Shown here: piece after piece, positions 24,850 to 32,528 of the stretch | How the letters are laid out: each line of letters begins with the position of its first letter | Numbering within the stretch: the stretch's first letter is position 1 | Assembly: GCA_964607755.1 (NCBI GenBank) | Contig: CAZSMC010000038.1 | Coordinates: forward strand, 1 to 41,619 | DNA length: 41,619 nt | Origin: CAZSMC01 sp964607755 | GTDB taxonomy: Bacteria > Zhuqueibacterota > Zhuqueibacteria > Residuimicrobiales > Krinioviventaceae | Reading direction: 5' to 3' | The notes under the pieces: generated by a model | Databases searched by the model: none | Seen by the model: the letters and a program-made list of their open reading frames with translations, nothing else | Told to the model about the DNA's origin: nothing | Made by a program: the position numbers and the translations under genes

Positions 24850-25178
24850 AGCATTTGTGTTCATCTGGGTCTGCTTAAAACGCTTAACCGTCTCCCATAC
24901 ACTCATCAAATCGACACAACCCGAAAAGGTCAGAAACATGAATACGAGATAAAAATCCAAAGATTGTTCTTTAAATAGCTCAGGTTTCTTTAAATCTTTA
25001 TAGAATGTGAACAGATAACAACTAAAGGTTAAATGGTGCGCTGACCAAAAGCGCTGCCAATCTGATCAAGCCTCAAGGCATTCTGTCTGTGCATGTCATG
25101 TGAAGCGAAGATGCGCCGCCATATAAATAAGCGTTGCACTCGCCCTGAGCGCAGCGAAGGTCGATGTGCGAACGCGGG

Positions 25179-25197
25179 GTTGGCCTTTTCGGCCAAC
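25179..25197 (+). repeat. GC-rich hairpin
   Basis: Perfect 7-bp stem GTTGGCC/GGCCAAC with loop TTTTC. No T-run follows on the plus strand, so it is not a classical terminator. It does not fit the consensus core sites of integron attC. Confidence 0.5.
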
Positions 25198-25512
25198 GAA
25201 CGTATACAGGCCGCGGCCCGGGAAGCAATAATGCAAATCGAATCCGACACAGACAAAGAGCTCCAATAATAATAGAGAGTCGATTCGCCACTGGCAAAGA
25301 TCAAAGTCTAACGGCATTTTGAGCCGACAGCGGTGTTGTAGATTTTTGATTCGGTTCAGAGCTTTCTCCCGTTCTCCCAGTCCACTGGGGGAACGCCTTC
25401 AGGAGACGCCCCTGCATCCCGTGCTGATACCATAAAGATATGCTAAACTCAAGATATTCACATCATTTTGTTCACCTGTTTTTCCCGCTCATCGCACCAG
25501 CGGATAATATCC

Positions 25513-25532
25513 CCGGACGTTGGAGCGTCCGG
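25513..25532 (+). repeat. GC-rich hairpin
   Basis: Perfect 7-bp stem CCGGACG/CGTCCGG with loop TTGGAG, in the GC-rich block between higA and the broken clostripain gene. Function unknown. Confidence 0.5.
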
Positions 25533-25899
25533 TCTGCATTCCGCCAAAGACCGCGGAACGAGAGGGACAAGACAAATCTATGCGGATATTCTCGATCCAG
25601 CCGCGCGACTGCCGACTGAAATATATTTTTCTCTGCCAGCAAAAAAGAGTTGCTTCTTAAAATGAATTTTTTAAATTGACCTGGTGTTGCATCTCTGAAC
25701 ACCGTGAACTTTTGAAACCTATTCTGTAAATTTTTCTTTTTCAATCCAGACTAAATCGGTCAATGTTCGGATACTGTCCTTTTGCAACCGCTTATTAGAA
25801 CTAAAAGAGGTTAATGTTTTTGCGCTATTTTATTGTGGCTATGCAGAATGAACAATACCAACTCATTTTATATCACAATTCACCGTTTGAGGAGGCGTT

Positions 25900-26605
25900 A
25901 TGAAAAAGCGAGCATTTCTGATTGTTTTGGGACTGTTTCTTGTTGTCGTTTTGTCATGTGACAAAAAAAGCCCTAACGAGCCGCAAGTGGACGATCATGG
26001 GGTATTTTGACGGCAATAACGATCTCGACGTGAGTCAGGCGGGGACCAGCTACATTATCGAGGATGTCCAGGAAATGGAAAAAGTGGGCTCTACCGATGA
26101 AGTAACTGCTGTGACGATAGTCAGTTCGTTAAAAACCGGCGGCAATGCCAATTATTATCTGGTTCAAAAACATCCGGATGAATTGCCAGACAAAATTAGT
26201 TCGAAAGACCTCGGAACTAAAGACATGTCTGACCCGCAATGTTTGAAAAATTTTATCAAATGGGCCAAAGAAGAGTATCCGGCAGACCATTATGCATTGA
26301 TTATCAATGACCACGGCGGCGGATGGCGGGGCGCCTGTGTTGATGAGCAAAATGGCGCCGGGTCGCTCATGTCCATGCCCGATATACGTATGGCATTGGA
26401 GGAGGGGCCGCACTTTGATGACATCAATGGTAATGAAAATGTCGATGCCGGAGAAGGACTCGGCTGGTGGGACATTAATGGAAATGGAAGATGGGACGAT
26501 ATGTTTTTACTAAATCCAGGTGATGAAATAACAAACGCACAAGTGGTTTTGCAAACGATAACAACAACGCAAAGTCTGGCAAAAAGGAATGACAACACTT
26601 TTTAA
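25900..26605 (+). pseudogene. Clostripain-like (peptidase C11) lipoprotein, frameshifted and truncated
   Basis: The true start is the ATG at 25900, preceded by GAGGAGGCG. It gives a lipoprotein signal (MKKRAFLIVLGLFLVVVLSC, Cys20), but this frame stops after 36 codons. The rest lies one base over, from about 25970 to 26605: WTIMGYFDGNNDLD, the C11 opening motif, then ADHYALIINDHGGGWRGACV, whose His is the expected catalytic base. Removing one A from the A7 tract at 25962-25968 joins the two frames. The coding frame then ends abruptly after calcium-binding-like DINGNGRWDD, about 5 bp before a MITE-like element, without the rest of the peptidase fold. In other genomes the family makes secreted cysteine peptidases. 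Confidence 0.82.
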
Positions 26606-26607
26606 AA

Positions 26608-26725
26608 TTGTCAGGTAAAAAAAGCAGCAGAATCCTGTCATTTTGTACGGGGATAAAGATGCCTTATCTTTATCCCTTTGAGCACTTAATCGCACGAAAA
26701 GTTTTGCACCACAATTACCTGACAA
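26608..26725 (+). mobile_element. 118-bp MITE-like element with 11-bp terminal inverted repeats
   Basis: TTGTCAGGTAA at 26608-26618 is perfectly repeated in inverted form (TTACCTGACAA) at 26715-26725. Inside is an 11-bp perfect hairpin (26650-26676). There is no coding capacity. The left end lies a few bases after the premature stop of the clostripain gene, so insertion probably removed or displaced the gene's 3' part. No obvious target duplication is visible. A full element with the same ends was not found in the window. Confidence 0.65.
26650..26676 (+). terminator. Hairpin inside the MITE-like element
   Basis: GGGATAAAGAT pairs perfectly with ATCTTTATCCC (11 bp, loop GCCTT) and is followed by only three T residues. 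It may terminate the broken clostripain transcript or simply be the structural core of the element. Confidence 0.5.
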
Positions 26726-26814
26726 ACGTGAATCCCTTGCTGGTTTCAGGTGGTCTACTGGTAAAATTCGAGTTTTGACAAATCAATAAACTTTACAAAA
26801 AAAATAAACCTGAA

Positions 26815-27264
26815 ATGACCAACGACTATGAAGAGTATGAGAAAGAATGCAAGCTAATTCTCCAGGAGAATGAAAAGCTGCTCGAGGAGTTTGCTGCCTG
26901 GTTGTCCGCCCAGGGGCTTTCCGATTCAACGGTCCAACGTCATTGCGACAACATGGATTTCTATCTGAACGATTTCCTGCTCTATGACGACGCCATAGAT
27001 GCCTCAAGTGGCATCTTTCGAGCAGGGATGTACCTGGGGTACTGGTTCATCAGGAAAGCAATGTGGGCCAACCAATCAACCATCAAGTCCAATGCTGCAA
27101 GCTTGAAAAAGTTCTACACGTTCATGCTTGAAAAAGGTGAAATAGACGAGGATGATCTTGATGAGCTAAAGGCTGAGATCAAAGAAGGAATGCCCGAGTG
27201 GTTGGATACCATGGCCAGATACGATAACCCAGATGTTGACTATGATGATATCTGGGACTATTGA
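26815..27264 (+). CDS. Stand-alone recombinase core-binding (SAM-like) domain protein
   Basis: 149 acidic residues. The region LLEEFAAWLSAQGLSDSTVQRHCDNMDFYLNDF and later STIKSNAASLKKFYTFMLEKGEI has the helical pattern of the N-terminal core-binding domain of tyrosine recombinases, which clamps DNA beside the crossover site. The catalytic domain (R-HxxR-Y) is absent. The frame ends naturally in an acidic tail (DNPDVDYDDIWDY), so it looks like a complete small protein rather than a truncation. Single-domain relatives are widespread hypothetical proteins as far as I recall. No ribosome site is seen. It sits next to the MITE-like element, but a functional link is unproven. Confidence 0.65.
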   Translation: MTNDYEEYEKECKLILQENEKLLEEFAAWLSAQGLSDSTVQRHCDNMDFYLNDFLLYDDAIDASSGIFRAGMYLGYWFIRKAMWANQSTIKSNAASLKKFYTFMLEKGEIDEDDLDELKAEIKEGMPEWLDTMARYDNPDVDYDDIWDY

Positions 27265-27277
27265 TGTAGATGGCATA

Positions 27278-27324
27278 ATCGGCAAGGCAGGGGCTTGCTC
27301 CCGCGCCCCTGAACCGCTGCCGAT
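27278..27324 (+). repeat. Two-tier GC-rich stem-loop
   Basis: Outer arms ATCGGCA/TGCCGAT (7 bp) and inner arms CAGGGGC/GCCCCTG (7 bp) are separated by small internal loops and a 10-nt apical loop. It starts 14 bp after the stop of the core-binding-domain gene. No T-run follows, so it may stabilise or process that mRNA end, or be a mobile palindrome. Confidence 0.5.
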
Positions 27325-27540
27325 AGAATCAGAACAAGCCGACGAACTGGCTCAAACTATGAGTAGATTTAAGGCGCAATGCTTTACTGTTTATAATAAT
27401 AGACACCAGTTCTTCTTTGTCAATAGCTGCCACCCTGTCGATTGGACGAACCGTCACTTGTTTCAAGACCTCTTTCTACACATTGTAAATGATCAATTAA
27501 ATCATGATTTCATATTGGCTATGATAACTATGACAGATGA

Positions 27541-29025
27541 CTATTTATACACCCACGGCAACCGCTTCATATAATCAATTTTAATCGAATATGCATAATC
27601 GCATGGTTTATTTTTTGGCATTTGCACGGCCAATCCCTCCGCGGTCATTTCCCACTCTAATTCCTCATCGATTCCGAGCATAGTGACCGACCGGATATCA
27701 CCGGCATCCAAAACGGTTAATGTCTTGACGAGTAACTCATCCTCCGGCCAGTCCAGTGCAATGGCATAAAGCGTATTGTTCTTCGTGGTAAAGCGAATGT
27801 CCTCGCTGGTATAGACAATTTTCTGCTTGTCAATAAAACTTCCTCCCTCAAATTCTGTAGGACCTTCGCCGTAAGTATACCAGTGCCGCGTACCGTAGAT
27901 AGCTTTGCCGTTCACTTGCAGCCATTCGCCGATTGCCAGCAGCCGCTCCTTTTGTTCTTCGGGGATAGTTCCATCTGGCCGCGGTGCGATATTCATTAAC
28001 GTATTGCCGTTTTTTGCCACCCGGTCGATGATGTTATCCACCATGATGTTCACATCCTTGTAATCCGGATTGGTGATATAGCACCATGAATTTCGGTCAA
28101 TCGACGTATCTGTAATCCAGTAATCTTCGCGGAGTGAATCCAGGCGGCCGCGTTCCAGGTCCAGCTCACCGGCACCGAGGGGCAAATGATCGCCCTTGTA
28201 AGTGACAACCACGTTTTTGCCCCACTCTTCGCCCCGGTTATAATAATGAGCCAAAAAAGCGCGTTTGTAGGGTTCGAACGGCGGTTCTGACCAGCCGAAA
28301 TCAAACCACACATAATCCGGTTGATAATTGTCGACCACTTCGACAGCCTTGCCCAGCCAGTTCTCAAGATAATCTTTTGACTCCGGTATGCCCGGTTTGT
28401 GCGGCATGCCGTACAACTGGGCATAGCGGGGATCGCCGGCATCATAATCGTACGCATATTCAAAGTGCTTCCACTTGCGCGCATGGTGCAAACTGACCAT
28501 AAACTTTAATCCACGTTCACGCGCGGCTTCGGCCAGTTCACCGACAATATCCCGGCGCGGGCCCATGTCGTAGGCATCGTATTCGGTGAGTCTGCTGTTC
28601 CACATGCTGAAACCGTCGTGATGTTCAGCCACCGGGCCAAAAAATTTCACCCCGGCTTTGACAAACAGATCAGCCCATTCGTCCGCGTCAAAATGTTCCG
28701 CGGTAAACAGCGGGATGAAATCCTTATAGCCGAATTGATCCTGCGGTCCCCAGGTGTTGCGATGATGTTCAAAAACACGATGTCCCTTGATGTACATGTT
28801 GCGCGGATACCATTCGCTGCCAAATGCCGGAACCGAGTACACGCCCCAGTGAAAATAAATACCGAATTTGGCGTCTTTGAACCATTCCGGAGTAGGATGC
28901 TGAATGAGCGATGTCCATTCCGGTTTGTAGGCTTTTTGTTGCGCTGTGACTTGAGGTTCTGCATTCACCATTACGGCGAGAAAGATGAATACACCAACTT
29001 TTATTACATTTCGGAAAAATAGCAT
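27541..29025 (-). CDS. Alpha-L-fucosidase, glycoside hydrolase family 29
   Basis: 494 residues from the ATG at 29025, which has AGGGAG upstream and begins a Sec signal; a GTG start 10 codons earlier lacks support. The GH29 barrel is complete: WFKDAKFGIYFHWGVYSVPA (His59), PVAEHHDGFSMW (His135-136), MVSLHHARKWKHFEY, and YQPDYVWFDFGW with the nucleophile Asp242. The C-terminal beta domain (about 390-494) is present. It releases L-fucose from non-reducing ends by a retaining mechanism, in the periplasm or outside. It lies 190 bp downstream of the fucose permease gene in the same direction, with two GCTAAAGC hairpins between. It is the last gene of the fucose cluster. Confidence 0.95.
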   Translation of the reverse strand: MLFFRNVIKVGVFIFLAVMVNAEPQVTAQQKAYKPEWTSLIQHPTPEWFKDAKFGIYFHWGVYSVPAFGSEWYPRNMYIKGHRVFEHHRNTWGPQDQFGYKDFIPLFTAEHFDADEWADLFVKAGVKFFGPVAEHHDGFSMWNSRLTEYDAYDMGPRRDIVGELAEAARERGLKFMVSLHHARKWKHFEYAYDYDAGDPRYAQLYGMPHKPGIPESKDYLENWLGKAVEVVDNYQPDYVWFDFGWSEPPFEPYKRAFLAHYYNRGEEWGKNVVVTYKGDHLPLGAGELDLERGRLDSLREDYWITDTSIDRNSWCYITNPDYKDVNIMVDNIIDRVAKNGNTLMNIAPRPDGTIPEEQKERLLAIGEWLQVNGKAIYGTRHWYTYGEGPTEFEGGSFIDKQKIVYTSEDIRFTTKNNTLYAIALDWPEDELLVKTLTVLDAGDIRSVTMLGIDEELEWEMTAEGLAVQMPKNKPCDYAYSIKIDYMKRLPWVYK

Positions 29026-29057
29026 ACATACTCCCTGTTTAAGATTTAAATCCACTC

Positions 29058-29113
29058 GGGGCTAAAGCCCCTAAAGATAATAATTTTATCCTTGTCCCAC
29101 GCGCTAAAGCGCG
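29058..29113 (-). repeat. Pair of REP-like GCTAAAGC palindromes
   Basis: GGGGC-TAAA-GCCCC at 29058-29071 and CGCGC-TAAA-GCGCG at 29100-29113 share the core GCTAAAGC with different GC arms and lie 28 bp apart, between the permease and fucosidase genes. The pattern resembles REP-type palindromes. It may also reduce read-through or stabilise the permease mRNA. Confidence 0.6.
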
Positions 29114-29215
29114 GGGCTATGAATGCACACACAGAATAAAAACGGGGCTCGAAACACAAAAATCAAAAAACAATGTGTGATTATTAAAAAAAACACACGC
29201 CAGAACTATCGTACT

Positions 29216-30553
29216 TTAATGCAAATAGACTTTGTACGTTTTGTGTCCGTAATGGGTAATGACGATAAAAGAAATCAATGTTAACACAAATGACACGCGA
29301 ACAGCGGACATTGTAAAAACAGTTCCGAGATCGGTGATCGCGCCCTGGATCGGGGGCATGACCGATCCGCCAAGAATAGCCATAATGAGCCCGGCAGCAC
29401 CGATTTTGGCGTCTTCGCCCAGACCGTGCAATGCAATGCCATAAATCGTCGGGAACATCAGTGACATACAGGCCGAGATGCCGACCAGAGAATAGAGCCC
29501 GATAATTCCTGGCAGAAAAATCGCACCCAGGGTCAGGACAATAGCGCCCATTGCCAGTCTCATTAGCAATTTACCCGGGGAGATATATTTCAGTAAAAAG
29601 GTCGTCACAAAACGGCTGACGCAAAAAATCGACATAGCGACAATGTTATGTTTTTGTGATAATACTTCTGCAGCCTGCTCGCTCATGCCGTATCGGGCTG
29701 AAGTAAAGACTTCGGTGCCGTAGTGAATGATGAATGTCCAGCACATAATTTGTGCACCGACGTAAAAAAACTGCGAGATGACGCCATGAGTGTAGCGCCG
29801 GTTGTGCAGCAGCCGGTTCAATGTGGGACCAAGATCAATGGTTTTATGCTCATCACCTTTGGATGGCATTCGCTGCATTGCAATGAGGACAAGTACAGCA
29901 AGAATGACAAAAGCAATCACCACGTACGGTCCGCGAATGATGCCAAGGTCATGAGCCGTTACCTGCCTCAATGTCTCCGGGTCCATCACCGAACGCTCCT
30001 GAGCGGACGCCGGATTTAATCGCGCCAGAATCAATTGCTGGGCTGTGAACATGCCAAACAGCGAGCCGATTGGATTGAATGCCTGTGAGAAGTTCAATCG
30101 CTGTGTGGCAGTTTCCTCAGAGCCCATGGACAGGATATACGGATTGGCCGTAGTCTCTAAAAATGAAAGGCCGCATGTTAAAATAAAATAGGCGATCAAA
30201 AACACACCGTAAACCATGGTGATGCTCGCCGGAATAAACAGCAGGGCGCCGGTGGCGTACAAACCCAGACCCACCAAAATACCGGCTTTGTAAGTAAACC
30301 GTTTAATGAACATGGCGGCAGGAAAAGCCATGACAAAATAGCCGCCATAAAATGCAAACTGAACAAGCGAGCCTTGAAAATTGCTCATCAGCAAAATCTT
30401 GGAAAATGCCTTGACCATCGGATTGGTGATGTCATTGGCGAATCCCCACAATGCAAAACAACTGGTAATCAGAATAAAAGGAATGATGTTGTGTCTCGGA
30501 ATAACTCGAGCAGAGTGTTCCTTTTCCGAATGATGTACCTTTTCTTTTGCCAT
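29216..30553 (-). CDS. fucP: L-fucose:H+ symporter (FucP-like, MFS)
   Basis: 445 residues with 12 transmembrane helices. The segments FALWGFANDITNPMVKAFSKI, FQGSLVQFAFYGGYFVMAFPA, CGLSFLETTANPYILSMGSEETATQRLNFSQAFNPIGS and the buried Asn/Asp/Glu residues within them follow E. coli FucP very closely as I remember it. It imports L-fucose with a proton across the inner membrane, supplying the dehydrogenase and lactonase encoded upstream. The start codon begins a charged N-terminal stretch. It is 116 bp downstream of the zinc dehydrogenase gene, same direction. Glucose/galactose FGHS permeases are the nearest alternative, but the context favours fucose. Confidence 0.92.
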   Translation of the reverse strand: MAKEKVHHSEKEHSARVIPRHNIIPFILITSCFALWGFANDITNPMVKAFSKILLMSNFQGSLVQFAFYGGYFVMAFPAAMFIKRFTYKAGILVGLGLYATGALLFIPASITMVYGVFLIAYFILTCGLSFLETTANPYILSMGSEETATQRLNFSQAFNPIGSLFGMFTAQQLILARLNPASAQERSVMDPETLRQVTAHDLGIIRGPYVVIAFVILAVLVLIAMQRMPSKGDEHKTIDLGPTLNRLLHNRRYTHGVISQFFYVGAQIMCWTFIIHYGTEVFTSARYGMSEQAAEVLSQKHNIVAMSIFCVSRFVTTFLLKYISPGKLLMRLAMGAIVLTLGAIFLPGIIGLYSLVGISACMSLMFPTIYGIALHGLGEDAKIGAAGLIMAILGGSVMPPIQGAITDLGTVFTMSAVRVSFVLTLISFIVITHYGHKTYKVYLH

Positions 30554-30669
30554 CTTTCACCTTTTCAGTTGGTTTTCACGACTTTGGTTGATTATAAAAT
30601 CCACATTACGCTTTGCTGCATTTTCTGAAATACAGAAAACACTGGCATTTTGGCTAACAAGATAATAAA

Positions 30670-31686
30670 TCATTTTGTTAAATCAATCAATATCTTGTTA
30701 AAAAGTGCAGGATTTTCATTCCAATCGTGAAAAGCCTGTTCAGTTTGTTCAAACGGATAAACTCTGTTGATTAATTTTTGAAACGGAAAGCGATGTTGCT
30801 CCAGCATTTTTAACACATCAGAGAATTCAAACAGCGCATTCCTGGAACCAGAGACGTTCAATTCTTTTTTGACGATCAATTTTGTATCGAAACTCACAGC
30901 TTCCTTGGAATAGCCGACAAACGTCACGCGGCCCGCAAAAGCTACTGCTTCGATTGCGAGTTGTGATGTGGCCGGCACTCCGGCCGCTTCAATCGCTGCG
31001 TTGACACCGTCATCGTTCGTGATATTTCGAATCTCTTCGAGGGGATCCTGCTGCTGCGTATTGATGACGTGGCGCGCGCCAAAATTTTTTGCCATATCCA
31101 GCTTGGCATCGTCGATGTCCGCAGCTATGATCTCGGCGCCTTTTCGGGCACTGGCAGCAATAGCACCCAGCCCGACCGTGCCGCAGCCAAGGACCAGCAC
31201 AATATCGGTTTCCGACACCTGCGCCCGATTGGCAGCGTGATAGCCGATGCTGATCGGCTCTATTAATGCCATTTCCTGCAGGGTCAGCTTTTCGCTGCTG
31301 TAAAGTGTGCTGTAATGAACGGCAAATCGTTCCGACAGCGCGCCATCGCGTTGAACGCCTAGCGTCTGGTTGTGCTCGCAGGTGTTTGTTCGGCCCACAC
31401 GGCATGCCGGGCATACGCCACAGCTTGAATAAGGAGAAAGCGTCACCTGTTGCCCGATTTCATATTTTGGCACGTTATCACCTTTATCGATAATCGTAGC
31501 GCTTATTTCGTGTCCGGGTATGCGCGGATACGACGCCATGGGCATGGTGCCGCGGTAGATGTTCAAGTCACTGCCGCATAACCCGATGTATTGAATATTT
31601 AGGAGAACTTTTTCGGCATCGATTTTCGGTTCTCGTTTGGATACAACATCCATGTAAAAAGGTTCAGAGATAGAAATTGCTTTCAA
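30670..31686 (-). CDS. Zinc-dependent alcohol dehydrogenase (MDR family) of the fucose cluster
   Basis: 338 residues if started at the TTG at 31686, which has AGAGGAA 4 nt upstream and follows the lactonase stop by 11 bp. The longer frame would add 46 residues antisense in character and overlap the lactonase gene. Catalytic zinc ligands are Cys37 (GLCGSD), His59-Glu60 (PGHE) and Glu143. Structural zinc Cys residues are 89, 92, 95 and 103 (SSCGVCPACRVGRTNTC). The NAD site is LGCGTVGLG (about 167-175). It belongs to the sorbitol/threonine/galactitol dehydrogenase group. It probably oxidises a hydroxyl in a fucose-derived intermediate; L-fucose itself, 2-keto-3-deoxy-L-fuconate or lactaldehyde are candidates, and the sequence does not choose. 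Confidence 0.82.
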   Translation of the reverse strand: MKAISISEPFYMDVVSKREPKIDAEKVLLNIQYIGLCGSDLNIYRGTMPMASYPRIPGHEISATIIDKGDNVPKYEIGQQVTLSPYSSCGVCPACRVGRTNTCEHNQTLGVQRDGALSERFAVHYSTLYSSEKLTLQEMALIEPISIGYHAANRAQVSETDIVLVLGCGTVGLGAIAASARKGAEIIAADIDDAKLDMAKNFGARHVINTQQQDPLEEIRNITNDDGVNAAIEAAGVPATSQLAIEAVAFAGRVTFVGYSKEAVSFDTKLIVKKELNVSGSRNALFEFSDVLKMLEQHRFPFQKLINRVYPFEQTEQAFHDWNENPALFNKILIDLTK

Positions 31687-31697
31687 ATTTTCCTCTT

Positions 31698-32528
31698 TTA
31701 TTTTAATTGATAAAACCGGACGGCATTGTCGCCACGAACAGCCGCTTTTTGTTGGTCGGTAAATTGTTCGAGATAATCGATAACAATTTGCAAAACATGT
31801 TGATAGCTTCCGGCCAACGTGCACACCGGCCAGTCCGAGCCGGTCATCAGTCGCTCGGGACCGAACGCATCAAAAACAACGTCCAGATAAGGAAGAAAAT
31901 CCTGTGACTGCCAATTCTGCCAATCCGCTTCGGTTGCCATGCCGGAGACTTTGCAATAGACATTGTCGAACGATGCCAGACGTCTGATACCTTTTTCCCA
32001 GGGCGACATGCTTTGTTCCCGAATGCGCGGTTTAGCTATGTGATCAACGACAAACGGCTGGTCAGGGAAGATGGCAACAAGCTCGCATGCTACCGGTAAA
32101 TGCTTTGGAAGAATGAGCAGGTCATAAGTCAGATCGTAATCGCGCAACTTGCTGATGCCGCGCATTACGCTTTCCCGCAGCAAGAACCGGTCATCCGGCT
32201 CGTCCTGGACAACATGGCGAACACCAACACATTTTTGATGAATGCTAATTTCCTGCAGTTGATCATCCACATGGTCGCTTTTCAGATCAACCCATCCGAC
32301 CACACCTTTGATAAAAGAATAGTGCTCTGCGAGTGTGAGCAGCCAGCGGGTTTCTTCCAGGGTTTGCCGGGCCTGCACAGCGACCGTGCCGTCAAATCCG
32401 GCACGCTGCAAAAGCGGCCGGAGATCAAATGGCAGGAAATCCTGTTGAATAGCTCGCATGCTGTCGTCTATCCAGCCGTATTCTTTTGACGTGTATCGCC
32501 AAAAATGCTGATGTGCATCGATTTTCAT
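31698..32528 (-). CDS. Probable L-fuconolactonase (amidohydrolase 2 family)
   Basis: 276 residues. It opens with the metal-site motif KIDAHQHFW (His6, His8) and contains GVVGWVDL, VGVRHVVQDEPD, PFVVDHIAKPRI and the late Asp in LMTGSDWPVC, the full set of the PF04909-type lactonases (L-fuconolactonase, L-rhamnono-lactonase). It hydrolyses a sugar lactone to its acid in the cytosol. Beside an L-fucose-dehydrogenase-like aldo/keto reductase, a fucose permease and a fucosidase, L-fucono-1,5-lactone is the natural substrate. Its ATG overlaps the stop of the reductase gene (ATGA), indicating translational coupling. Rhamnonolactonase is the main alternative. Confidence 0.88.
   Translation of the reverse strand: MKIDAHQHFWRYTSKEYGWIDDSMRAIQQDFLPFDLRPLLQRAGFDGTVAVQARQTLEETRWLLTLAEHYSFIKGVVGWVDLKSDHVDDQLQEISIHQKCVGVRHVVQDEPDDRFLLRESVMRGISKLRDYDLTYDLLILPKHLPVACELVAIFPDQPFVVDHIAKPRIREQSMSPWEKGIRRLASFDNVYCKVSGMATEADWQNWQSQDFLPYLDVVFDAFGPERLMTGSDWPVCTLAGSYQHVLQIVIDYLEQFTDQQKAAVRGDNAVRFYQLK

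Larger units (their letters stand above)
24850..25899. other. Gene-poor block with GC-rich hairpins
   Basis: About 1 kb without a supported gene. Around 25.1-25.6 kb the DNA is clearly richer in GC than its surroundings. Two compact hairpins lie there: GTTGGCC/GGCCAAC (25179-25197) and CCGGACG/CGTCCGG (25513-25532). Several overlapping minus-strand frames at 25029-25317 share the same DNA and look non-coding. Antisense to the higA end, a startless minus frame over about 24798-25050 reads KDLKKPELFKEQSLDFYLVF and could be a gene remnant. Promoter elements for the lipoprotein gene at 25900 were not resolved. Confidence 0.35.

Noticed and set aside
25179..25197. Integron attC recombination site
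   Set aside because: The hairpin arms do not match the GTTRRRY/RYYYAAC core sites, and there is no cassette array or integron integrase in the window.
25029..25317. Three overlapping minus-strand frames of 73-91 residues
   Set aside because: They use the same DNA in different frames, none has a convincing start, and the text reflects the GC-rich hairpin block rather than a protein.
27359..27574. Plus-strand frame (71 residues from an internal ATG) running into the fucosidase 3' end
   Set aside because: No ribosome site, overlaps the well-supported GH29 gene on the other strand, and no recognisable family.
31687..31824. N-terminal extension of the zinc dehydrogenase frame up to an upstream start
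   Set aside because: It overlaps the lactonase gene by more than 120 bp and reads as basic, Cys-rich non-family sequence; the TTG at 31686 has a good ribosome site and the right protein length.
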